Of a stretch of DNA of 63,397 bases, positions 43,844 through 52,261 are shown in pieces. The DNA lies in contig CANSSG010000015.1 in NCBI GenBank assembly GCA_947649615.1, positions 1-63,397 of the forward strand, given 5' to 3'. Position 1 is the first letter of the stretch. Every line of letters starts with the position of its first letter. This DNA comes from an uncultured Clostridia bacterium (GTDB lineage: Bacteria > Bacillota > Clostridia > Oscillospirales > Oscillospiraceae). The notes below the pieces were generated by a model. The model searched no databases. It worked only from the letters and a program-made list of their open reading frames with translations, and was not told the origin of the DNA. Both the position numbers and the translations under genes were made by a program.

Positions 43844-46021
43844 ATGGAGATTTTATTGATTGGGACCGGTCAGTTGGCGGAGGCTCTCATCGATCGATTC
43901 AACAAAAATGGGGAAAGAGTCTATCTGCTTACCGGCCAGAGAGAGCCGCTGCCTTTCCGGCAGCATGTTTTTGAAAAATATAATTTCGCCTATGACGACG
44001 AGAGCGTAAAGGACATCTTTGACAGCATTAAGCCAGACATTACTATCTTTACCGGCGCATGGGACAGCCATTTTGACTGGGAGAAGGCGCGGCAGGAGTC
44101 CGTTCGGTACACAGCAGCCCTGATTAACATCCTCACCGCCTACACCATGCGGGGCAGCGGCCGCTTTGTGTACCTGTCCTCCCAGGAGGTGTTTACCGGC
44201 TCCTTCCCCAACAATCTGCCGGAAACCTGGAATACGAATCCGAAGGGCCTGCGCAGTATGGCGATTGCCCAGGGAGAGGATATCTGCGCCAACTACTGCC
44301 AGAACCAAGGCCTGGATATACGCACCCTGCGCCTGGATCATCTCTACTGCATTCCCAAAAGGGGGCGGCCGGGCCTGGACCCCTGCTGCGCCATGTGCCT
44401 GGAGGCACTCAGAAGCGGTAAGATATTTGCCAGCGACCGCGATGTGTTCTCCATGCTGTTTGTCAAGGACGCGGCGGAACTGGCCTGCAAGGCCATTACC
44501 GCGCCAAAGCTGGAACGGCCGGTATACCATATTTCCTCTATGGAGGAAATCAACGGCTTGCAGCTTGCCCGGATGGTTCAGGAGTCTATGGGCAGCGGCG
44601 TCGAGGTAATCGACGAATCCGTAGGCGAACACCGCCGGGTCGTCCTGGACGGCGCCGCCTTTTCCAACGAACTGGGGCAGAAGATTTTTACCCGATATCC
44701 GGAAGGCGTCAAACAGGTTGCCCAGTTCATGAAGCGGAACCGGGAGTCCTTCATTCGCGCGGAGGACGCCGGTGGAAGCCGTCTGGCCCGGTTCCTGCAC
44801 AGGACCCGGGTCCTTATTGCCGCTCTGGTGCCTTATGTGGAGAACGTAATCTGCGGTTTTATTTTTTTCTTTCTGAACAAATATACTGCTGGCAACGGCT
44901 TTTTTGACCGGGTGGACCTGTTTTTGCTATACGTGCTGCTGTTTGCCGTGGCGTTGGGCCAGCGGCAGGCGGTGCTCTCGGGCCTTCTGGCCTCCTTTGG
45001 CTACTGCCTCCAGCAGATGCACACCCGCAGCGGCTTCGCGGTGCTGCTGGACTACAACACCTATGTGTGGATGGCGCAGTTATTCATCGTAGGCATGGTG
45101 GTGGGCTACATAAAAGATCAGCTCCACACCGTAAAGCGGGAGAGCCGGGATCAGATTGCCTATCTGGAAGGGCGGCTCAACGACATCGCGGAAATCAACG
45201 ACAGTAATGTGCGGATGAAGGAAAACTTCGAGATTCAATTGGTGAATCAGAAGGACAGCCTGGGAAAGATTTACGACATCACCTCCACCCTGGAACGGCA
45301 GGCTCCGGAAGAAGTGCTTTTTACCGCCGTACGGGTCCTCTCCCATCTGATGGACTGCGGCGGCGCAGCAATCTACACCGTGGCAAACCGCAGCTACGCC
45401 CGCCTTTTTTCCTCCACCTCCAAGGAGGCAAGAAGCCTTGGGCACTCAATTGAATACACTGCTATGACGGAGATGTATAGCGAGCTGAAAGAGCGGCGGG
45501 TCTTCATCAACAAGTCCATGCGGGAAAACCTGCCCCTGATGGCCAGCGCCGTGTATAGCGAGGACGGCATGGAGTTGATTTTCATGCTATGGGGCATTCC
45601 CTGGCAGCGCATGACCATGGCGGAGGCCAACCGGCTGGCCGTAATCGGTCAAATGGTCCAGACCGCCGTCGTGCGGGCTAACCAATATCTGGACGCCCTC
45701 AGCAGCCAACGGTATGTGGAAGGCACCCGGCTGATGGCCGGGAACGCGTTCCGCCAGCTTGCAAAAGCTTTCCTAGGCGCCAGAGACCAGGGCTTGACGG
45801 AATGCGCCCTGCTGGAGGTCCCGGTGCAGAACGGGGACTGTGCTGCCGCTGCGTCCGCCCTCGGCAGAAACACCCGGCAGTCGGACTATATGGGCTATGC
45901 CCGGGATGGCGTACTGTACGTGCTCCTCTCCAACACCAGCAGCGAAAATGCCGGGATCATCCAAGAACGGTTCCTGGCGGCGGGGTACGAAAGCCGCCTG
46001 ATTGAGGAGGCGTCGCTGTGA
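43844..46021 (+). CDS. pelD: PelD-like c-di-GMP receptor fused to a degenerate NAD epimerase domain
   Basis: A 725-residue protein. Residues 1-310: epimerase-like Rossmann domain with GTGQLAEAL at the N-terminus; where the family has YxxxK it reads RSMAI (about 137-141), so catalysis is unlikely. 330-430: four membrane helices. 435-480: coiled coil. 470-600: GAF domain. 630-725: degenerate GGDEF domain ending in RQSD (678-681), five residues, then RDGVLYVLL in place of GGDEF. RQSD fits the RxxD I-site by which PelD binds c-di-GMP. Membrane helices, GAF and pseudo-GGDEF in this order match PelD. First gene of the pel-type operon. Confidence 0.82.
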   Translation: MEILLIGTGQLAEALIDRFNKNGERVYLLTGQREPLPFRQHVFEKYNFAYDDESVKDIFDSIKPDITIFTGAWDSHFDWEKARQESVRYTAALINILTAYTMRGSGRFVYLSSQEVFTGSFPNNLPETWNTNPKGLRSMAIAQGEDICANYCQNQGLDIRTLRLDHLYCIPKRGRPGLDPCCAMCLEALRSGKIFASDRDVFSMLFVKDAAELACKAITAPKLERPVYHISSMEEINGLQLARMVQESMGSGVEVIDESVGEHRRVVLDGAAFSNELGQKIFTRYPEGVKQVAQFMKRNRESFIRAEDAGGSRLARFLHRTRVLIAALVPYVENVICGFIFFFLNKYTAGNGFFDRVDLFLLYVLLFAVALGQRQAVLSGLLASFGYCLQQMHTRSGFAVLLDYNTYVWMAQLFIVGMVVGYIKDQLHTVKRESRDQIAYLEGRLNDIAEINDSNVRMKENFEIQLVNQKDSLGKIYDITSTLERQAPEEVLFTAVRVLSHLMDCGGAAIYTVANRSYARLFSSTSKEARSLGHSIEYTAMTEMYSELKERRVFINKSMRENLPLMASAVYSEDGMELIFMLWGIPWQRMTMAEANRLAVIGQMVQTAVVRANQYLDALSSQRYVEGTRLMAGNAFRQLAKAFLGARDQGLTECALLEVPVQNGDCAAAASALGRNTRQSDYMGYARDGVLYVLLSNTSSENAGIIQERFLAAGYESRLIEEASL

Positions 46022-46980
46022 GCGGAATGCTGAGTTGGCGGGGTTTTATCGTCCTGTGGATATTGAACCTGCTGACGGCGGTAATTTACCTGGCCGTGGG
46101 CGCGTTGGTGATATCCCCGCTAAGGACCAGAAAGGAGCGGAAGGCTGGGGCAGAGGTGTGCCATGACAACCGGCGGACCTACCTGCTGCGGTTTTTGGTT
46201 ATGGCGCTCTGCCCTGTGGTGGGTCCGCTGTTCTTCCTCTTTTCTTACATACTCTTTCGGATGCCGCTGTGGATGCAGCCCAGCCTGTCGGACGTGGTGT
46301 TCAGCAAGGAGCGGGTCAAAACCTACCTGAAAGCCGATGAAGAGCGGGAGCGGGACATGATCCCCCTGGAAGAAGCCCTATTCATTAACAAAAGCAAAGA
46401 CCTGCGCCTGGTGATGATGAACACCATCCGCGGGGACGTCCACGCCGCCCTGGGCGTGATCCTGCTGGCATTAAACAGCGAGGATTCCGAAACTGCCCAC
46501 TACGCCGCCTCCGTCCTCAGCGGGGAGTTGGACGATTTCCGAACCAAAGTCCGGCAGCTGCGCCGGTCTATCGCCGGAGAGGAGGATGGGGAAACCGGTG
46601 CAGAACTGGAGCTTCTCCCCTACATGGACGGCTTTCTCAAGCAGCGGGTATTTTCAGAACTGGAGCAGAAAAAAATGGTGGGCATTATGGCTGGGGCGGC
46701 CCAGTCCCTCTTTGACAAGGACCCCTGCCAGCTTACGGAAGCCCACTATGAGAGCATATGCCTGCGGCTGTTGGAGACGGAGAATTTTGCGGAATCGGAA
46801 ACGTGGTGCGCCCGGCTGTCCGCCCAGTATTCGGACTCCCTCCCTTCTTATACATGCAGGCTGAAGCTGTACTTTTCTACTAAAAACCGGGAAGCCTTTT
46901 TTGACACGATGGCCGCGCTGAAGCGCTCGGCGGTCGTGATTGACAATGAGACGCTGGAACTGATCAAGGTATTCGGTTAG
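46018..46980 (+). CDS. PelE-like membrane protein with TPR-type domain
   Basis: A 320-residue protein with two N-terminal membrane helices (about 8-30 and 57-78) and a long helical cytoplasmic part (YAASVLSGELDDFRTKVRQL, YESICLRLLETENFAESETWC) that would suit TPR-like repeats. This is the PelE layout, and the position between PelD- and PelA/F-like genes supports it. GTG start at 46018, overlapping the previous stop, with GAGGAGG 7 nt upstream. PelE is thought to join the c-di-GMP receptor to the synthase. Confidence 0.75.
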   Translation: MSGMLSWRGFIVLWILNLLTAVIYLAVGALVISPLRTRKERKAGAEVCHDNRRTYLLRFLVMALCPVVGPLFFLFSYILFRMPLWMQPSLSDVVFSKERVKTYLKADEERERDMIPLEEALFINKSKDLRLVMMNTIRGDVHAALGVILLALNSEDSETAHYAASVLSGELDDFRTKVRQLRRSIAGEEDGETGAELELLPYMDGFLKQRVFSELEQKKMVGIMAGAAQSLFDKDPCQLTEAHYESICLRLLETENFAESETWCARLSAQYSDSLPSYTCRLKLYFSTKNREAFFDTMAALKRSAVVIDNETLELIKVFG

Positions 46981-47019
46981 GGCCTGTTTGATACATGGCG
47001 GAACGTCCAAGGGTAGATG

Positions 47020-47062
47020 CTTTTCCGCCGTCCGGCGGAAAAGAGCGCCCTTTGGGCGTTTT
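47020..47062 (+). terminator. Tandem hairpins between the PelE- and PelA-like genes
   Basis: First a perfect 10-bp stem (47020-47029 with 47034-47043), then CGCCC/GGGCG over TTT (47046-47058) followed by TTTTG. The second looks like an intrinsic terminator inside the operon and may reduce expression of the downstream genes. Confidence 0.6.
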
Positions 47063-47105
47063 GCAAATATGCCCTGAGCGTACACGATGCGATGGGAGGA
47101 CGCAG

Positions 47106-48923
47106 ATGATATCGCGCCGCAACTATTTATCTATTGCAGCGATTATGCTGGTGGTTCTGTTCATGTTTCAGTTTACCAACGTAACGCTGGAAATGTGGAA
47201 TGACTACGAAAGAAATGAGAACGCCGTGGATATATCGGAACTGACGGCCAGGAGCAGCGTCTTCGCGGCGGAGGATGGGGCGGCTTTAGACGCCGCCCGG
47301 CCCGCTGCGGCCTACATCGGCGGCGGGGGCGCTATCGGCCGGATGGCGGCCGATTGGGCCGCTTATACAAAGCGGGGGTTCGTCTCCAGCGCCCGTCTGG
47401 CAGATTTTGAGCCAGGGACGAACCTGCCTGAATTGATGATTGTGGATGGCGCCGGAATGGACTGGGACGCCGGAATGGTCCAATCTCTGGAAAATTACGC
47501 CGGCAGAGGGGTTCACCTGGTATTCGCCAGCCTGCCGGACGCGTCCGTGATCCAGAAAACGCCGGAACTGCGGGATCTGCTGGGCATCTACAAGGTGCGC
47601 GCCCAACGCACCAAAACACAGGGGATTCACCTCTACGGCGGCTTTCTGCTTGGCGGGGCATGCATCTATCAGGTGGAAGAACCGAAGGATGAGGAACGCC
47701 AGGATATGGAACTGGAAATGCCCTGGTACATCCTGGACGCGGGCACAAAGGCATATATGAAAGGGATTCCCCCAGGAGAGGAGAAGGTAGAGGACTACCC
47801 GGCGGTTATTTGGCGGCGGAGCCTGGAGAACGCCTACGTCTTCGCGGTAAACGGCGGCTATATGGAAGACGCCACGGGGCTGGGCATCCTCTCCGCCATG
47901 GTTTCGGAAACCACTAGCTGCACGGTCTACCCGGTGGTGAACGCCCAAAGCCTGGTGCTGGCCAACTATCCCTGTTTGGCCGCAGAAAACGGCGCCGTGC
48001 TGGACCGGTACTACAGCCGCTCTATGCAGGGGTTGTACCGGGACGTTTTGTGGCCTGACCTCACCGCCGTCTACCATCGAGGCAATCTGGGGCTGTCCTG
48101 CATGATGTCCGTCCAGTTTGACTATAGCGACGCCCGCCATCCCAGCCAGGGCCAGTTCGTCTATTATATGAAGCTGCTCAACGAACTGGACGCGGAGCCG
48201 GGGCTGTCCCTGTATAGCGTTTCGGATACGCCGGCAACGGAGCGGCTGGCGGCGGATTTCAACTTTATGCGGCAGGCGCAGCTAGAATACAAATTTACTT
48301 CCCTTTACGGCGGCGGGTTAGATGAAAAGGACTTGAACGACGCGTTGGGCTGGGGCGACCTGGCAAACGTGCGCACGGTGGTCTTCCCCTATGACGGCGG
48401 CAGCAGCGTACTGGGCTACCAGACGGAACAGGTGACCCGGCAGACCGCCATCGCCGACGGCTTTGCCCATACTTACCGGAGCGACCTGCGGATGCGGAGC
48501 GTGGAAACAGCCCTCGCCTATACCAGCGTCCTGGTCGACGCCGCCAGGGCGGTATATCCTGACAGCAAAAACGACACCTGGGACGTGTTATCCCAGCGGC
48601 TTACCGCAGACGTCCCAAGCAGTTGGGATAACTTCGAGGTTTTTGACCCTGCTACAGTTTCCCAATGCGATGGGCGCATTCGGGACTTCCTCGCTATGGA
48701 TTATACCTACAGCCGCGAGGGAAACCTGGTCTCCATCCAACATACCGGCAGCGGTACGGCGTGGTTTCTCCTTCGCGCCCCCGGCGAGACGGTGGAATCT
48801 GTGGAGGGAGGCAGCGTCCGCGAGATGGAGGAAGGCGTATACCTCCTGGAGACCGGCGCAGGCCAGGTGGAGGTTGTCCTGCGTCCGGCGCTTCCGGAAT
48901 GGCGGGCCGCCGGAAACGAATGA
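47106..48923 (+). CDS. PelA-like DUF2194 family protein, membrane-anchored
   Basis: A 605-residue protein with one N-terminal membrane helix (about 9-25) and a large extracytoplasmic part. The middle (SCMMSVQFDYSDARHPSQGQ near residue 335) resembles the polysaccharide deacetylase-like fold of DUF2194, which in Gram-positive Pel loci takes the place of the PelA deacetylase. I cannot find the usual His-x-x-x-His metal motif, so activity is uncertain. The C-terminus (about 510-605) looks like a beta-sandwich. ATG at 47106 with GGGAGG 6 nt before; a longer reading from 46995 covers the hairpins and is rejected. Confidence 0.72.
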   Translation: MISRRNYLSIAAIMLVVLFMFQFTNVTLEMWNDYERNENAVDISELTARSSVFAAEDGAALDAARPAAAYIGGGGAIGRMAADWAAYTKRGFVSSARLADFEPGTNLPELMIVDGAGMDWDAGMVQSLENYAGRGVHLVFASLPDASVIQKTPELRDLLGIYKVRAQRTKTQGIHLYGGFLLGGACIYQVEEPKDEERQDMELEMPWYILDAGTKAYMKGIPPGEEKVEDYPAVIWRRSLENAYVFAVNGGYMEDATGLGILSAMVSETTSCTVYPVVNAQSLVLANYPCLAAENGAVLDRYYSRSMQGLYRDVLWPDLTAVYHRGNLGLSCMMSVQFDYSDARHPSQGQFVYYMKLLNELDAEPGLSLYSVSDTPATERLAADFNFMRQAQLEYKFTSLYGGGLDEKDLNDALGWGDLANVRTVVFPYDGGSSVLGYQTEQVTRQTAIADGFAHTYRSDLRMRSVETALAYTSVLVDAARAVYPDSKNDTWDVLSQRLTADVPSSWDNFEVFDPATVSQCDGRIRDFLAMDYTYSREGNLVSIQHTGSGTAWFLLRAPGETVESVEGGSVREMEEGVYLLETGAGQVEVVLRPALPEWRAAGNE

Positions 48924-48941
48924 CTGGAGGAGGTGGCGTGT

Positions 48942-50381
48942 ATGCGCATTTGTATGGTGGCAGAGGGATGCTATCCCTATGCCGTGGGCGGCGTTTCCAG
49001 TTGGGTCCACAGTATGATCCGCTCCTTTCCTGAGCATGAATTCGTCCTTCTGACCATTGTATCCAGCCGTGATATGCGCGGGAAATTCGCCTACACGCTG
49101 CCGGACAATGTGACGGAAGTCCACGAACTGTACTTGCAGGACAAGGATTGGAGCGGCCGCCGGAAAAACCGGATGAACCGTACGGAATTTAACGCCCTGC
49201 GCAGCCTGCTGCTGGACCAGCGGATCGACTGGGAGACCCTGATTGACTTTTTTCAGAAGAAACGCCCCTCCCTCAACGGCATATTAATGGGCGAGGACTT
49301 TTTCCATGTGGTGTCCGAGTTTTACCAACTCCATTACAGCCAAGTGGTATTTTCGGATTTCTTGTGGATGATGCGCTCCATCTACCTGCCCCTCTTCTTT
49401 ACGCTGGAAATGGAACTGCCAGAAGCGGACCTATACCACTGCCTATGCACCGGCTACGCCGGTGTGCTGGGCAGTATGGCCAAGCATTTGTACGGCAGCC
49501 CTCTCATGATTTCCGAACACGGCATCTACACCAGGGAGCGGGAGGAAGAATTGGTAAAGGCCAAGTGGGTGCAAGGCTTGTATAAGAACGTGTGGATCAG
49601 CCAATTCCGGAAGATGTCCCGCCTGGCCTATGAGCGGGCGGACCTGGTGACCAGCCTGTACGAGCATGCCCGCACCCTGCAAGTGGAACTGGACTGCCCG
49701 GAGCAGAAGACCCTGGTGACCCCCAACGGCATCCAGGTGGCGGACTTCCAAAATCTGCCGGGAAAGACGGAGGAGGATGAAGGCTGGATTAATGTGGGGG
49801 CCGTGCTGCGGGTCACTCCGATCAAGGATGTGAAGTCCCTTCTCCAAGCCTTCGCCTTTGCCAAGGAGCGGGAACCTGCGCTGAAGCTGTGGGTCATAGG
49901 GCCGTGGGAGGAGGATGTAGAGTATGCACAGGACTGCTTTGATCTGGTGGAGGATTTGCCGCTCCGGGATGTGGTTTTCACCGGCAGAGTTAACGTCAGG
50001 GAGTATCTCGGGCGAATGGACATGACCATCCTCACCAGCATCAGCGAGGGCCAGCCGTTGACCATCCTGGAGAGCTTTGCCGCCCATAAGCCCGCCATTG
50101 CCACGGATGTGGGAAACTGCCGCGGGCTGATTATGGGCGAGGGCGACGGCCTGGGCGCAGCGGGGCTAATTACCCATATCATGAACTTGGAGGAGATATC
50201 CCAGGCCATCCTCTATCTGGCCCACCACCCCGAGGAGCGCCGGAGGATGGGGGAAATCGGATACCGGCGCGTGTGCGCCCACTACCGTATTGACCAGATG
50301 CATGACGCCTATCAGCGCATTTACCGCGACTTCTCCGAGAAGGAGAGACGGAAGCCGGGACAGCCTGTTGCGGCGCATTAG
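48942..50381 (+). CDS. pelF: PelF-type glycosyltransferase (GT4)
   Basis: The 479-residue product begins MRICMVAEGCYPYAVGGVSSWVH, the PelF signature, and has the GT4 nucleotide-binding end with ExxxxxxxE in SEGQPLTILE near 372. PelF is the soluble synthase of Pel, thought to use UDP-N-acetylhexosamine. Also typical are SEHGIYTREREEEL near 192 and VTPNGI near 263. ATG at 48942 follows AGGAGG by 8 nt; a GTG at 48933 is less well placed. It lies 18 bp after the DUF2194 gene and 23 bp before pelG. Confidence 0.9.
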   Translation: MRICMVAEGCYPYAVGGVSSWVHSMIRSFPEHEFVLLTIVSSRDMRGKFAYTLPDNVTEVHELYLQDKDWSGRRKNRMNRTEFNALRSLLLDQRIDWETLIDFFQKKRPSLNGILMGEDFFHVVSEFYQLHYSQVVFSDFLWMMRSIYLPLFFTLEMELPEADLYHCLCTGYAGVLGSMAKHLYGSPLMISEHGIYTREREEELVKAKWVQGLYKNVWISQFRKMSRLAYERADLVTSLYEHARTLQVELDCPEQKTLVTPNGIQVADFQNLPGKTEEDEGWINVGAVLRVTPIKDVKSLLQAFAFAKEREPALKLWVIGPWEEDVEYAQDCFDLVEDLPLRDVVFTGRVNVREYLGRMDMTILTSISEGQPLTILESFAAHKPAIATDVGNCRGLIMGEGDGLGAAGLITHIMNLEEISQAILYLAHHPEERRRMGEIGYRRVCAHYRIDQMHDAYQRIYRDFSEKERRKPGQPVAAH

Positions 50382-50404
50382 GAACGCGGGAGGAGGAATG
50401 GCGG

Positions 50405-51859
50405 ATGGCCGGCATCGGCGTAACGCTGAATAAATTTTTTGAAAAGAGGTCCCTGACGGCCGGTCTGGCGGGCGTTGCCTACGGCTCCTGCCTGACGGTG
50501 GCCCCCATGGTGCTGGTAATTGGGGTTTTGCTGCTGCTGGAATGGATTCTGGGGTTCGACACCTTGGATTACTATACCAGGGAGTTGTTCTCCTGTACCA
50601 TTTTGTACATTTTCATTTTCGCCCTGCTGACTGCGGCGCCCTTTAACTCGCTGCTCTCCAAGTACATGCAGGACGCCATCTTCGAGGAGCGTTACCAGGA
50701 CATTCTGCCTTGCTATTACCTCGGGCTGCTGATGAATGTGGCCCTGAGCTGCCTGCTGGGCGTTCCCTTCTGCCTGTGGGAGCATTTTGTGGGGAATGTG
50801 CCGGTGGCCTATGTGTTCACCGGCTTCTGCGGGTTTATTGCCCTGGTGCTGGTGTTCTATTCCCAGCTTTACCTCTCCATCTGCAAGGACTACGGCAGGA
50901 TATCCCTGTTTTATTTGCTGGGCCTTGCGGCCGCCTTCCTTCTGTCCCTGGCCCTCCGCTATTGGGCAGGGTGGGAAATCACGGAATGTATGCTGATGGG
51001 CTTTACGGTGGGCTTTTTCCTTACCGCTGTGTTGGAGTACGGCTCGGTGCGCCGGTATTTCGTGAAAAACAGCAACCGGTTCCGCCCGGTGCTGCGGTAC
51101 TTCCGGCTGTACTGGCATCTGGTGGTCATTAACTTCTTTTATACCTTGGGGCTGTATATTCACAACTTTGTTTTTTGGACGACGGATATGCGGATGGTGG
51201 TAGCCCGGTCCTTTGTCTGCGCCCAGCCCTACGACATGGCCTCCTGCCTGGCCATGTTTACCAATATTTCCGCCACAGTGATTTTTATCGCCCGGGTGGA
51301 GATGTACTTTCACAGCCGCTATAAGGCCTACTCCGAGGCGGTCATCGGCGGCAGGCTTTCGGACATCCGGAACAACAAGCGGGAGATGCTTCGGGAAATT
51401 TCCAACCAATTGATGGATTTAGCCCGCATCCAGTTTATCATCTCCGTCGTGGTATATCTGATTCTTGTGGTGGTGCTGCCCCGTTTCGGCTTCGCGGGGC
51501 TGGTCATGCGCATCTACCCCTGCCTGGCCGCGGGATACTTCATCCTGTTCCAGATGTACGCGGAAATCCTTTTTCTCTACTATTACAAAGACATGTGGGG
51601 CGCGGTGTTTACGGCGGTGGGCTTCTGCGCGGTCACATGCCTGGCCAGCATCGCGGCAACCACTCTGCCGGACATCTGGTACGGTATTGGCGTGGTGATA
51701 GGGTCCTTTGTGGGCTGGACTACCGGATACTTCCGGCTGCGCTGGGTAGAGCGGCACATGGACGCCCAGGTGTTCTGCCAGGGCAAGCTGATCGAACGAG
51801 GCGCCGGTATCCGCCCCTCGGGACAGGTGTACCAAAGGGCGCGTGAAGACGGACGCTGA
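50405..51859 (+). CDS. pelG: PelG-type polysaccharide exporter
   Basis: A 484-residue membrane protein with about 12 helices, the MOP-flippase-like partner of PelF. N-terminal GIGVTLNKFFEKRSLTAGLAGVAYG and APFNSLLSKYMQDAIFEERY near 80 are PelG hallmarks. It would pass the growing chain across the membrane, since Gram-positive bacteria need no outer-membrane PelB/C. ATG at 50405 with GGAGGAGG 8 nt upstream. Confidence 0.9.
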   Translation: MAGIGVTLNKFFEKRSLTAGLAGVAYGSCLTVAPMVLVIGVLLLLEWILGFDTLDYYTRELFSCTILYIFIFALLTAAPFNSLLSKYMQDAIFEERYQDILPCYYLGLLMNVALSCLLGVPFCLWEHFVGNVPVAYVFTGFCGFIALVLVFYSQLYLSICKDYGRISLFYLLGLAAAFLLSLALRYWAGWEITECMLMGFTVGFFLTAVLEYGSVRRYFVKNSNRFRPVLRYFRLYWHLVVINFFYTLGLYIHNFVFWTTDMRMVVARSFVCAQPYDMASCLAMFTNISATVIFIARVEMYFHSRYKAYSEAVIGGRLSDIRNNKREMLREISNQLMDLARIQFIISVVVYLILVVVLPRFGFAGLVMRIYPCLAAGYFILFQMYAEILFLYYYKDMWGAVFTAVGFCAVTCLASIAATTLPDIWYGIGVVIGSFVGWTTGYFRLRWVERHMDAQVFCQGKLIERGAGIRPSGQVYQRAREDGR

Positions 51860-51868
51860 GGAGGGCCT

Positions 51869-52261
51869 ATGGGTATCACAATTTTTATGCGGTGCGCCAT
51901 TGTGGGGATTGGCCTGCTCCTGGCGGGGATCAGCGTATGGTACTACGCCAAGAAAAAAATGACCTCGGATATGGCGGCTACCTGGTGCCTGCTGGGCGCG
52001 GCGGTCATGGCGGTGGGCGTTATACCTGCCTTTTCCCAATGGTTGGGGTTCATCTCCTTTGGGACGGGCGTGGCGCTGCTCTGCGTAGGCGCAGCGGTTC
52101 TGATGGGCGCTTTCCGCATCTGCCTGATGATTTCCCGGCTGGTGATACAAAACCAAGAACTGGCTATGACCGTGTCCCTCCTGCTGGCGGAGCAGCGGGA
52201 GGATCGGGAAGAAAACGCCGGAGGGAGCCGGGATCATGAAGAAAGTCTTGTTTGTCATTAA
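51869..52261 (+). CDS. Small membrane protein (DUF2304-like)
   Basis: A 130-residue protein with three hydrophobic segments (about 8-25, 34-52, 58-79) and a charged C-terminal tail after QNQELAMTVSLLLAEQ. The pattern resembles DUF2304 proteins, small membrane proteins commonly encoded beside Dpm-like GT2 enzymes such as the one two genes on. Its 3' end overlaps the GT4 gene by 26 bp. Role unknown. Confidence 0.7.
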   Translation: MGITIFMRCAIVGIGLLLAGISVWYYAKKKMTSDMAATWCLLGAAVMAVGVIPAFSQWLGFISFGTGVALLCVGAAVLMGAFRICLMISRLVIQNQELAMTVSLLLAEQREDREENAGGSRDHEESLVCH

